Source: Haplomitrium mnioides
Lineage: Eukaryota > Marchantiophyta > Haplomitriopsida > Calobryales
Assembly (NCBI GenBank): GCA_049999725.1
Contig: JBNGIS010011060.1
Span: 1 to 60,555, forward strand
Direction of reading: 5' to 3'
Length of the DNA stretch: 60,555 bases
This document shows positions 21,762 to 33,456 of this stretch, piece after piece (position 1 is the stretch's first letter; the number at the start of each line of letters is the position of its first letter). The position numbers and the translations under genes are program-made. Under the pieces are notes generated by a model. That model saw only the letters and a list, made by a program, of their open reading frames with translations, had not been told where the DNA came from and searched no databases.

Positions 21762-24640
21762 TAATAATATAAGAAATTCTATTTACCATTTTGAAACCTA
21801 CAAATAATATGTGCTCAAAAAGGAAAACAAGAATAGTGCTCCCAACATAGATCAAACTTGATCACTTAGAGAATAAATCTCTATTCAAAACAAGAAAACC
21901 AGACAAAGTGCATAGTGCACAAAACTACAACTCAACACTTTTGAACGTTGAGAAATTGTACATCACCTCATGTGACCACTTTTGGATGAACATGATGTCA
22001 AAATTGCAGCTCTGCATAGAAACACAACCAAAATCAATCATGTTAAGAAACTAAAAAACACAAAAACAAAGTTTGACCCTTTATTTTTGCCAAAATTTTG
22101 GTTTCCAGCTATGTTTGCATGCTCATTGCGCACTGCTCTTCAATCACTTTTGAATTTTGTTGTAAGACAAATATGCAATCTTTCTTTGCCACTCCGCAAA
22201 GTCACATTCGCTCTTTGCAAACCATGCTTTGAGACCATATGAAGAATTTGTAGAGACAATAGAAGAGAATGATTTAGACAGAATAACCTTCTTATCATAT
22301 ATCAAAATTCAAATCTATTTACAAAGGAAGAAGAGGCCAACATCTCTTCAATTCTTCTGCACACTCTCTCTTTGAAAACAACTAACTCATACAAGACTTA
22401 AATACAAAGGGGTATACCCAAATTTATCAATACATAAACATACATGAACTTTATACACTTGCACATCACATACCACATAAAAAGGTTTCCAAGTCACTCT
22501 AGCATTTCATTGTTGCTATAATGGAGCTCTATGTTGTTGTAAGCTAAAGTGAAAGCTTAACTTTAGTTACATCTAACCTAACTAGAGTTAGATATATTCA
22601 CAATTTCTTCTTATAAGGAGAAGGAAGCTTAGAAGAAGGAAGACCATTGTAGCAACATTATTATTATTGAATGAAGGTGTCATTGGAATACTGAGATGAT
22701 ATGAATAACTAGATGATTATAACACGCCATCAACACATATAATTTGATTCAATTTTTCTTTTTGAGCAAAAACAAAATTTCTAGAAATTAAGATACACAT
22801 TTGAAGAAATTGATGTGGCAAATATACATGAGAGAATTAAAATTACAAGATCAAGTTATTCTATACTATATTGGTTATTATAGAGGGATCAAGATATGTT
22901 ATTTGATTACAATTTCCTGCTCGATCAAGATTTGCTACTTGATCAAGTATTGATGTTTGACTACTAAAAATTATTGGATACTTGATCAGCAAAGTTATGT
23001 CTACTTACTTCTGATAAAATCTAAAGATCAATTCTACGTATAGCAAAATCTGTAAATCAATTCTAAATATAACAAAATCTAGAGATCAATTCTAATTATA
23101 GCAAAATTTGCATGTTACAATCAATTATAGCTAAACTTGCATCAATATATGTATAATCTACTACCAGGAGTTGATAAAGCTACATAAAGAACAAAGGAAA
23201 CCGGTGTGCAAGAGTAAACTCTCTTGAAAATATATTTCTTTTGGAATAAGAAAGATAAGAGGAATAATTGCATGCTCCAATTCTAAGAGCCTAGAACAAT
23301 CTGAATAATAAGAACCAAACATATTCTTTATTTGTGATACTTTAGTTCCAACAAATCCATCAGAGATTGATTTCAACCTGCAAAAGCATACTAATTCCAA
23401 CTAGCTTGTAAAATCAAATATATCAAAAAATGATAGTCATAGAAAAACTAAATTTTCTAGAATTGGCAATCGATAGAAATGACTACATTTCATGGAGCCT
23501 AGACATAGAAGCCTATTTGATAGCCAAAGATTTGCAGGATACAATATTGACAGGTGACCTACCCTGCAAGAGAAGGCACAAACATTAATACTAATCAGAT
23601 ATCATCTAGTAGAAGTGCCCTTTGTATTAACTCTCCACATATCATGCAAGGGGTTATACAAATTGTATCTGCCATAAAGCCCAGTAGCCTCACATCACAG
23701 TTACAATTTCAGCAACATTTGTACAACCAAGTAACATGGTCCAGCAAATCAAAGAAGAAATTCCACATTTTGAATAAATTTGAAATTCCACATTGAGAAT
23801 AAATTTCTGTTTGGACATACTTTTTTTGATTTCCATAAAATTAAACAAAGACAATGACGCAACACAAAACATGATTTTCTTACTTGTGAAAGTGTTGCCC
23901 AAGTCAAATCATCCTAGTTGGCGATGTTTACTTAAATAAGAGATATTGACTAGGGAAACAATTTTCATTCAAATAGATTTTAAGAGCTTCCTTCATTACA
24001 TAGCTTCAATGTGACGGTATGATCCACCTCTCCTCTCTTCTCAATGGAAGTTTTGACAAAATCCCTAGAGAGTCCTAATTGAAGACTACTGTTTGAAATC
24101 TATCATATAAATTTGCGTTGTACAGTTGGTGAAGCCAATAGCCTCTCATCTTCCTCTGCATAGAGCTTTCTCAACATCTGTCACTTCTTCCAGAATGCAT
24201 TCTTTGCGTTTCACATGAATGGGGTATGTGGGTCTGAAATATATGTAGTGGCCCAAAAAACCAAATACATGTTGCTGAATGAAGACCTCCCCGCAATTTT
24301 CTTCACTCTTCAATACTTGGCCACCAAATCGTTGGACGTTTGCCTCAATGCTGTTAAAGTAGGGTCACCAAGGCAACCTGTACACTTCACCACTTCATCC
24401 TGTAGCAAAGATGGTTCCGGTGAATGTGTGTAGACTCTCTTTTTGCTCAAGCTGAGAACATTCACCATCATTGTTGCACCAATTGCCAAAAATTTTCAGA
24501 AGTATGTAAACCAGAATGTATGCGCAACAAAATCTCTATCTGCACATAGACGAATATGTATTTCAAGGTGACTAATAGAGGTAATCTATATTGATCAACT
24601 AACATAACAACTCACTTGAAGAAAACCAACGCAAAAAGAA
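21762..24640. other. No supported gene; decayed repeat DNA
   Basis: AT-rich sequence with only short unrelated open frames. At about 22500-22740 a segment on the minus strand has LTR-like features (TGTTATAATC near one end, CTTCTCCTTATAAG in the middle), but I could not find its partner. At 23960-24440 the minus strand has gene-like codon texture without an open frame of useful length. Confidence 0.4.
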
Positions 24641-25415
24641 AAATTTCAAGGAAAAAGATTTAGAGTTACAACACCAAAATCAACCCTAAGTGAGATATGC
24701 ACATGATGAAAAATCCGAATGCAAAGAATGAGCGCAAATGCAGGATTGAGCACAAAGTATGCTATTGGCAAATGGCACCTAAACATTTGGCAAATGGCAG
24801 ACTGCAACTTAAGCTTGAGGTTGAAATGTTGAGAAGCAAAACCAGCTTGGTACTCTATTTGAATGCAACATTCTAAGGTTATCAAGTCATCCTCTATCGT
24901 TAATGACTGATCCCACCATCGCCCGCTGCAAAATCTTTTGCAAATGCTCTTTTCCCCTCCCCTTGACGCTCCTTCCGCTCTCCCCTTCTCAGAGCCACAT
25001 AACCAGACCCCATGCACGCATAGGCTTCAAGATAAACCGGAAGACTTTGAGCAAAATGGGTTTGAAATCATGTCTTTGAGATCCCTTACGTTCATGCTAT
25101 GTGTCTGTGTGCATTCTATGAATTGCACAGAAGCTCTGAAACTCAAAGAATGCTCACACAAAGTGAGGAAAAAGCTCATGGAGGAATTGAAATTCTCTAT
25201 TGCTTGAAGTCATCAGCTTAATAAAGACAAAAATTTCCTGCACTCTACAAAAAACAAAAGCTCAATGAAGTTGATAGATGCATGGTGCTGAATATAGAAG
25301 AAAATAGTGAAGAAAATCGAAACGAAAAGAAAAAAATTTGAATGAAGCAACTCCAGCTTCATCAACTCCAAGAATTCTTGCATGAAGGTGGTTCAGTGCA
25401 CTAGGCCGTGTTCAC

Positions 25416-25856
25416 ATGCAGTTTTACAATTTTCACAAGAGAGATTGCCCATATCTCAATGTGCTCTACTCGCTCCAGAAAGAGTTTGTTCAAGTATATC
25501 AACAACCACCAACATTGTACCTGGATGTACCAGAATCTGACGCCCAAATCTGCTCAGTAAGAAATTTAGAGATGAGGACTGTGTTTGCGAAGCGGCTCCC
25601 AAACCATGCTTGCGTTCTACGAAATCGAAAGGAAGAAGTTGATGAGGGTCAGCAAGTCGAAGAAGAATGGAATAGGGGAGAAAGCTGTAGAAAACGAAAG
25701 CTTGATCAATGCTCACACAAATGTGACTCAAACAGGCTTGAAAAACCTACAAAGGAAGAAGGCAAACACAAAACAAAGAAGAATCTTATAAAGGATTTGA
25801 AACGATGTGCATGTAAGAACGATGAAATGATGTGCCTGCCACAAAATCGTAGTTGA
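25416..25856 (+). CDS. Hypothetical 146-residue Lys/Cys-rich frame
   Basis: The frame starts MQFYNFHKRDCPYLNVLYSL and ends in a Lys-rich tail with CACKNDEMMCLPQN. I recognise no domain. It overlaps antisense frames and lies among repeat DNA with no identifiable splice sites or homologue. It may be a chance frame. Confidence 0.15.
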   Translation: MQFYNFHKRDCPYLNVLYSLQKEFVQVYQQPPTLYLDVPESDAQICSVRNLEMRTVFAKRLPNHACVLRNRKEEVDEGQQVEEEWNRGESCRKRKLDQCSHKCDSNRLEKPTKEEGKHKTKKNLIKDLKRCACKNDEMMCLPQNRS

Positions 25857-26524
25857 TTGTTGTGGACAATGTGGTAACACAATCTGGTATAATGTACTGT
25901 GGCCATATAGACGCACAAGTGTGTATAATATGAAAGGGTTGAAGAAGAAGCTAAGTGTCGGGTAAAAAATCGGGGACGATACACAAACCCCGCTCCAAGA
26001 ATTATTTCTATCAATTAAGAATTCTTTCTATCAATTTCTTATGAATTAAGCCCGAATCGAGTAGACGGTTGAGACATATCTGATTTGGATGCAGGGAACA
26101 ACGTCACGTCAGTATTAAGCCATCTCTTCCTATCTACCAAATCAAAAAGTATATACGTGATGCAGAAACCAACGCCACCCTGCAAAAACAAAAGCTAGAA
26201 GGTCCACGACAAAGTCAAAGAATGCTCAAGCAATGCTCAAATGCCGAAGCAGAAAATGAATGTTGGTAAGCAACAATCAAAACAACAGATAGCAAGTAAT
26301 ACACGAAGAAGCATCAATAATGAGCAATGCAAAGAAAGAGAGAACACAAAAAGTGGCAATGAAGAGCCTGATAACTCGAGGCTTCCTACCAATTGAAAAA
26401 ATATTTGGTAAAATGAGAATCTCTGCACAATTTGTTTTCAACTGCAAGCTTCCTTGCTGCTGTCGAATCCAACCATCGACCTCACAATTGTTCACACCCC
26501 TCTCCTTCACAAAGCACTAGGCTT

Positions 26525-26625
26525 CAAAACCCAATACGTGCATAGGCTTCTGGTTTTTCTGCCCGACTATGCCCGCATGGGGTCTGAGTTAGGTTTTCGA
26601 GAGCCCATGCACGCATGGGCTCTCC
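26525..26625. repeat. Palindromic units I
   Basis: Three units of the same family with GGGCTC-type flanks; the clearest is 26601-26622 with core CCCATGCACGCATGGG. A single relative lies at 25009-25028. They show that the palindrome family also occurs outside gene A and gene B. Confidence 0.55.
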
Positions 26626-26629
26626 AAAG

Positions 26630-28120
26630 ACCTCCGTGAAGTCCTCCGCACATCAGCACATGAATTTGGCAAGAAATGTATGCTAGTGTATTGAATTTTA
26701 TTTGTTGTTGTGCTGTGTTTGATCTTGATGTGAGCAAGCGATTCTTTGGGCTTGTTTTTTAGATTTTTTGATGAGAAAACATCAAAGAGAGTGTTTCCTT
26801 TGTGAAATGTTCTCTTCACATGAGAAGATGAATTCGGTAGTTGCTCATATGGATGGATTTGGCATTCGATCATGATGTGAGCAACAATTTCTTAGGTTTC
26901 TTCTTTAGATTTTTTATGAGAAAATATCAAAGAGAATGTTTCAGTTGAAGACATCCTACTTGGGATTTGGAGTTAGTCTTCAAGAGCCCCTCGTTGCCCG
27001 GGCTTTCTAAAGTTGTGAGTGCAAAAATTCTTCAAGAAATTGTCATCTTCAAGAAATCTACACTGCTACCTAGAATTCCATTGGTTATTTTGTTGCATTT
27101 GTTCAAGATAAGAGCACAAATTTCTCTGGTTTCTTCAATGAGAATCTAAGAGAGAGTATTTCTCTAAAAGACTTCCAATCATCAATTTAACTCAAGAGTT
27201 CAATGGAGAGTGTCTTGACAAACTTGCTGCACTTTTGGTATTAGATCTTCACCATTCACTTGAGTGGGTAGACCAAGAAAATAAACAATAGCTCTGCCCA
27301 CGCAACCATACTCTCTTGTTGGATCATTTAAACCTTGAGTTGTCTGGCTTTTCTCCTATAGCAAATTTTTTAGTAAAGCATGTAAATGACCAAGGAATAT
27401 TCAAGGGTAGGTCTTTTGGTTCTTTGATGGAGCCTTACAAGCCTCTAAATGCAATCATAGTTGCAAAAGACATCAATGTTACCTTTGGGCATTCTCTAAC
27501 AACACGAAGCTTGAAAACTTTTGTCTAGAAATAAAAAATGGTGGCAGCACGATTTTGACGTTTTTTTTTATCAGCTACAAGGGATGGTCCTCTTTATTTG
27601 TATTTTGATCTGCCTTTAATTCAAGACATAATTAACTACATCAATATTTAATGTCGTTGTTTCAAACCTTCCCAAAACTTCAAAAATTTAAGTCACAAAA
27701 TATACCATGCTTAGTTGACCTAGCTACAATATCTCCTCTCTAAACTTTGCTCTCAATTAAATCCCTCTTTGTAGTGGGACATTTACAACCAATCTATTAG
27801 AGGAAACAATTTTGCTCTTAATACATTGCTTCTTTAGATCTCTTTGGCCAAGTCTCTTGGGAAAATCATCTCAATGAATCCCAAAAGATTTTCTCTAAGA
27901 TATCCAAAGAGACTCCCTCCAATGTAGCTCAGATCCAATTCTTTGCCTTGCCATTTCCTCCCCAAACATTCTTTCAGCATAACAGTTACTCAGCTTGCCA
28001 AAGTCTTACTCAACTTGCCAAAAGCTTACTCTCCTCTACAACTATCTCTCTTCCATTTAAAATATTCTTATATCATTTTAACATCTTCAACAATCTAGAA
28101 ATCAGAACTCAGAACCTTAA
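26630..28120. other. No supported gene
   Basis: AT-rich. Two similar stretches (about 26740-26800 and 26880-26945) both read TTTGATGAGAAAA-CATCAAAGAGA-like and probably are a local duplication. The open frame at 27316-27528 is unrecognised. Confidence 0.35.
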
Positions 28121-28127
28121 CCGCATC

Positions 28128-28970
28128 TAGACTCTAATCTAGAACTCGGAACCCTAAGCGCACATAGACTTTGATGCACAAGTAGAAACCTAGACTTTGG
28201 TCTAGAACTTGAAACCATATGCGTGCATAGACTTTGATACACAAGTCAAAACTTAGACTTTGATCTAGAACTTGGAACCCTTTGCACGCCTAGACTTTGA
28301 TGCGCAAGTTCAAACCTAGACTTTGATCTAGAACTCAGAACCTTATATGAGTACAGACTTTGATGCATAAGTCAAAACCTAGACTATGATCTAGAACTCG
28401 AAACCCTATGTGCGCATAGACTTTGATGCACAAGTCGAAACTTAGATTATGATCTAGAACTTGAAATGCTATGCGCGCATAGACTTTGATATACAAGTGG
28501 AAACCTAGACTATGATCTAGAACTTGAAGCCTTATGCGCGCATAAACTTTGATGCATAATTCAAAACTTAGACTCTGATCTAGAACTCAGAACCCTATGC
28601 GTGCATAGACTTTGATGTACAAGTCAAAACCTTTTGTGAACATAAACTCTATTGTGAAGTTCAAAACCCTTTATGAGAATAGTCTTTATTGATGAAAGCT
28701 CAGATGTAGAACTCAGATTCCTATGCGCGCATAGACTTTGGTGCGGAAGTCTGAGCCTCTTATACACATGGACTTTGATACAGAATCTTGAACCTTATAC
28801 TTACAAAGACTATTGTATAGACCTATTACAAAGACCTTGTATAGAACTTAGAACCTAAACCACTCAAAGACTTTGATGTGGAACTTCGAACCTTTTTTTC
28901 GCAAGGACTCTAGTAAAAAACTTGGAGCACTTTACGTGTTTAGACTTTGAGGTACATTTGTAAACTCACT
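28128..28970. repeat. Palindromic array H
   Basis: About 13 units with a longer period near 58-60 bp. Each has a TATGCGCGCATAGACTTTGA core, then CACAAGTCAAAACCTAGAC, then TTTGATCTAGAACT. Perfect CTATGCGCGCATAG cores occur near 28471 and 28716. It sits in the same place relative to the tail block as array E. Confidence 0.85.
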
Positions 28971-29104
28971 GCTTATTTGGTTGCTCTAGCCTTTTTTATT
29001 TTGAGCTATGACTTCTTTGCGCATATGAATCTTTGAGTTTTAGAAGATTTCGAGTTGCTAAACCATTGTAAGAATATGACTACTTAACCCTTCGCGTGCA
29101 TGGA

Positions 29105-29650
29105 TTTTGAAGCAGAATGGAAAGCCTCTTTCTTGCTTGTACTTCAAATAGAGCTCTTAACTCCATACAAGGATAGGTTTTAAAGCTTTTGTCCCTTGGA
29201 TTTCTAAACTGATTCTTTTGAATTCTAATTCGCTTGGGTTTTTTCTAAAGTAATCTATTAATTTTTCAAAAAAAAGTTTTTAGTGGCATCATGTCTATGC
29301 GTGCACAAAGTTTGTGCGACCAAATTTATTTCAATATGACGTTATTTTGACATTTATTTCAATTGTTAAGCTTTGAAATGCATTTTATCCCCAATGCAAG
29401 TTTCTTGTGAAAACGAACCACAATTTTTATGCTTTTCATTTATTTCAAGATTTCTAACACTTTCAGAAAAACTAAGAATATCATTCAATTTTGCCTAATA
29501 AAATTGCTTATTCATCTATAAAGCTTGGTAAAACTGCCTAAAATGAACCAATAACACTCACCTAGTTTTGTTTTTGGAAAAATAACCTTGTTTTCTTTGT
29601 TTTTTGAACTTGAAAATGACGTTTTTTTGAAAGAAAAAAAATTCATGTTC
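29105..29650 (+). repeat. Element tail block, copy 2
   Basis: Collinear with 9615-10060 (see that entry). It ends in an A/T-rich run directly before the terminal motif at 29653, showing what the first copy looked like before the Copia insertion. Confidence 0.65.
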
Positions 29651-29652
29651 TG

Positions 29653-29684
29653 AGTAGCTTGTTCCTGGTTCAAAGTAGCAGCTG
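29653..29684 (+). repeat. Candidate terminal motif, copy 3
   Basis: AGTAGC, 15 bases including CCTGGTTCAA, AGTAGC, AGCTG. It lies downstream of array H and the tail block. The pol sequence of a minus-strand Gypsy element resumes within about ten bases on the other side. Confidence 0.6.
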
Positions 29685-29689
29685 TTTAA

Positions 29690-30226
29690 AGAAGACGTCT
29701 TTCTATAACTTTTGTCGAAAGCCGTCACTAGTTGCTTCATAAGATGTAATATACTAGCATTTGCTATCTCCAATATATTTATTAGATGATCTGATCTTCG
29801 GGAAAATGGGTTAGGAATGGTGTGGAACCTTCTCGGCTTGTACTCCAACTTGATATCAAAGAGTTGTAGTTGATCTTCCCATAGATGATGACGACTTGTC
29901 ATATTTTCCAAGTGGATCGCTTGAATTAATGGCTTGTGGTCTGTGCGCATAAGTACATGTTTGCCAAAAAGATAGTGTCTCCATACTTTTGTAGCATAAA
30001 CCGTTTCTGATTGCTCTCGATCTCTTGCAGAATAATTTCTCTCTGCAACATTTAATTGGCGTGACATGAAGGCAATTGGATGAAGTCCATCCTCAAACTC
30101 TTGTTGTAAAACCACTCCAATAGCAAAATTAGAAGCATCAAAATCAACTATACAATGTCTTTTTGGATCATATGGATGTAGAATTGGATAAGATGTCACC
30201 GCATCCTTGAGTTGTTGAAATGCCAC
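29690..30226 (-). pseudogene. Gypsy RNase H
   Basis: The frame begins MAFQQLKDAVTSYPILHPYD and has the DFDASNFAIGVVLQQ strand (catalytic Asp), PIAFMSRQLN, NYSARDREQ and TDHKPLIQ motifs typical of Gypsy RNase H. After FDKSYRKTSSLN the reading enters unrelated sequence. Confidence 0.88.
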
Positions 30227-30316
30227 TTGCTCCTTAGTCGTCCATTGAAACTTTGCATCCTTCTCTAGTAAATTCGTAAGCGGTGCATCAATATGAGCAT
30301 AGTAGTAAATGAATCT

Positions 30317-31000
30317 TCAATAAAAACTTACTAATCCATTAAAAGCTTGAACATCCTTTGCATCATTTGGTGTTGGCCACTTTGCAATAGCCTTAATTTT
30401 CTCTTCCTCCATCTTGATGCCATTCGCAAACACTTTATGCCCTAGGTAAGTCAACTCTTGCTTCCAAAACTCACACTTAGAGACTTCTTGCAACAAAACT
30501 TCCAATTGCATAGTCTTTGTAGTACCTCTTTGAGATGAGCACGATGCTCAACTTCATTTTTACTAAAGATAAGGATATCATCCAAAAATACCAATACTGA
30601 CTTATCCAATAACCCATCAAAAACTTGATGCATATGATCCATGAATATCGCCGAAGCATTAGTAAGACCAAATGTAAGAACCTTCCACTCAAAATGCCCA
30701 TACCTTGTGCAAAAAGTTGTCTTTGGTACATCACTTGGCTTGATTGGAATTTGCCAATAGCCACTTCAAAGATCCAACTTAAAAAAGAATCATACCCCAC
30801 TCAATTGATCTAACAAATCATCAATACAAGGTAGAGGATAGGCATTCTTCATTGTTTGATTGTTCAATCTTTGATAATCTGTACAAAGATGAAATCCACC
30901 ATCTTTCTTTGGTACAAAGAACATCGGAGCTCCCTAAGAAGAAGTATTGTGGTGAATGAAATCCTTCTCAAGAAGATCTGTCAATGTCTTTCAAAGCTCG
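30317..31000 (-). pseudogene. Gypsy reverse transcriptase, broken
   Basis: Readable in pieces. [20 protein letters not shown] lies near 30890 and is followed by an ANAYPLP-like motif. The catalytic VFLDDILIFSKN box is near 30580, and LTYLGHKVFANGI plus an AFNGLVSFY segment lie at 30317-30450. At least two frame changes and a stop separate them. Confidence 0.85.
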
Positions 31001-31480
31001 TCTAATTCTTGTGGTGATAGTCGATATATAAGTCGATTATAATGAGTGCTTTCCAGCATCAACTCAATTGGAAAAGACATTCCTTGATCGTCTTGTAACC
31101 CTTTTGGCAAGTCCTCCGGAAACACATCTGCAAACTTTTTCAAAATATCACCTACCATTAAGGTAGGTGCACTTTCCCCCCCCTCTTTACTCAAGTTCAT
31201 GACGGGTTTAATCCAACAACAAAGACATGCAACTCTTGCTCCATTGAATTAACATGTTGAACTGATTTAGGCTTCTTTACCAATGGTGTCAAACACACTA
31301 AAAGAAATTTCTTACCTTGTAAGGTAACTTGAATTTGTCGTTTTTCCCAATCAAATTGAGCGGATCTATCTTCAAGCCAAGGCAATCCTAAAATGATGTC
31401 ATATTATATAAGTGTAATAACAAATTGGATATATTCCGTATACTCTTTTCCAATCCTTAGAAGAAATGGCTTTTGAGAGC
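30991..31480 (-). pseudogene. Gypsy protease/RT linker region
   Basis: Two short frames: MPWLEDRSAQFDWEKRQIQV (31385 down) is the strand after the retropepsin domain, and FADVFPEDLPKGL (31200 down) is the conserved linker into RT. The catalytic aspartate triplet upstream is not legible to me. Confidence 0.7.
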
Positions 31481-31808
31481 AAAACATGTCATGTTTTTGG
31501 CCATCAACCATAGTCACAACACTCTACTTGATAGGCCTATATTTTGCTTTGATTATCTTAGCAAAATGTAGCGATATAAAATTTTAGTAACTCCCTTTAT
31601 CCACCAACATTCTACAAGAATGCTCCTCAATCATACCATCAAGATGGAATAAGATACCTTGAATTCTTATTGGAATTTTAATTCCATTAGAGTTTGCAAA
31701 TTTTTGAGGACACTGTTTGAATGGTTAAGAATGAGATCTAACTTTTGTAGCAGTAAGTAATGAGTCATGTTGCTCCGTCATATGCATTGCTTCCTCTTAT
31801 TGAGTAGG

Positions 31809-32405
31809 CTATCTCATGGTAACCTCTATTCTCGTGCGAGGCTTCAATCCCCAAACAAAGCGGTCTAGTGCTTCTTCTTCTCTTATATCAGGAATTTGCA
31901 TAATTGTATCATGAAAATGTGTCACATTGCTTCTCACTGCACCAAGTTGCTTCAATTCAACCAATAGATCTCTTGCTACTTTTGAAGCATTTATAACCCT
32001 AAATCTTGAAGTCACTGCTTCTTTGAGCTCACACCAAGAAACAATAAGAGCAACACATTGTGCTTGTTATACTTGATATCTCCACCAAGTCTTTGCAACT
32101 CCTTCTAATTGACTTGCCACAAATAGAATTCGCCAACTATCTTCTCTAATATTTGTAGCTTCAAAATATTGTTCACAATCAAAGATGAAGTTCCCACAAG
32201 CACCACAAACCACCTTTCCATCATATGCTTTTGGCGTTGGAAAGTGCCCATAACTCTCTTCTTCTCGAAACATTTCTCTTTCTTTTATACCCACTTCCAA
32301 AAGACGTGAAAGATAATGTTCAAGTCGTTGTTTCATTGCTTGAACTACCGCCTCTTGATTCTCTATGTAGCTCACCACCAAAAAGAACCGTGGCTCTAAT
32401 ACCAA
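31809..32405 (-). pseudogene. Gypsy gag
   Basis: Two frames, 32405-32067 and 32015-31809, are readable as retrotransposon gag: FPTPKAYDGK, then EQYFEATNI, LEGVAKTWW, and later RDLLVELKQLGAV with LDRFVWGLKPRTRIEV. A short break separates them. The zinc knuckle is not clear. Confidence 0.75.
32391..32404 (-). other. Gypsy primer binding site
   Basis: On the minus strand TGGTATTAGAGCCA follows the LTR after one spacer base, a tRNA-Met-type site. Confidence 0.8.
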
Positions 32406-32795
32406 TGTAAGAGAATCTCAATGACCAAATTCAAATGAGTAAGAACTCATAGTGAACTCTAATAGAGTTCTTCAACCAAAGGCAACTCAAGGTCCAAACT
32501 AAGACCAAGAGTGCAAGCAAAAGCCAAGCAACCAAAGAACCCAAGTGATTCAAGAAGAACTCCAAAATAAAGAGTGGGGCTAAAAAAACCCTTCTATTTA
32601 TACAAGAGAAGAGGGTGTCATCCCTCTTTCTTCACTTACAATTCACTTCTAATTTCAGCCCTAAAAGTGACTCTCTACTAAAAGTGACTTCGAAGTCAAG
32701 TAATCTAATCTCAACCCTAAAAGTGACTCACTACCACTTCCTTCACTCCTCTCTATTTTCTTATAAATAACACAACCTTATACTTGTACTGTTAC
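32406..32795 (-). repeat. Gypsy 5' LTR
   Basis: 390 bases; on the minus strand it begins TGTAACAGTA and ends TCTCTTACA. It contains a TATAAATAG box (about 32593-32602 on the opposite strand). It is matched in opposite orientation by 33457-33880. Confidence 0.88.
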
Positions 32796-33456
32796 ACCTT
32801 GGAACCTTACCTTCAATTAGACCATATGCTCCAACAATATACAATACGAGCACTGGTCAGAGAGGTGCAAAGAATAGAGGCATCTTCAGGAGGAGAAGTG
32901 CACTGTGCGTTGCTCAATAAAAGAACGTACATTCTCTTCTAAAGGATGAAGTAATGGAAGAAATATTTACAGTCAAACATGGCAGAATAGATATCCTATT
33001 AGTGAGAGGTCGAAAAAGACAAAATTTTAGAAATACAACAGAGAGTAACTCAAACCTCTCTAAATGTTACAAATGTGAGACTCCGAGTCACACTCATAGA
33101 AACTACAAAGCATCTACACATCTTGCTAGATTTTATAATAACTATATTAATAACAATAACACAGTTCAACCACAGGGAAATTTTCTAGAGCTCAAGCAAA
33201 ACATTGAAAACTATGGTAATAAAACTGCATCATTTGAATCTCATGCAACATACTATGATACTCCCTTCCCTGAAGCAGAGACAACGAACTGTATTGTTGG
33301 CAGTGGCACATCACATACAATTTTACAAAACAAAATATACTTCAAACACTTCAGCCCACACCATTATGACAATTACATGCCAAAAACAAATCCAGGAAAG
33401 ATACAACCTTGCAACTATTATATTTCCTCGAGGCATCATCCTTCATATACCTATTG

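Larger units (their letters stand above)
29690..32405 (-). mobile_element. Truncated Ty3/Gypsy element, internal region
   Basis: On the minus strand, gag, protease, RT and RNase H follow the LTR and primer site in the usual order. Integrase and the 3' LTR are missing: the sequence stops being Gypsy at about 29690, right beside the terminal motif of another element. Several stops and frame changes are present. Confidence 0.9.

Noticed and set aside
22500-22740. LTR of a further retrotransposon on the minus strand
   Set aside because: LTR-like composition only; no second copy, primer site or target duplication found in the window.
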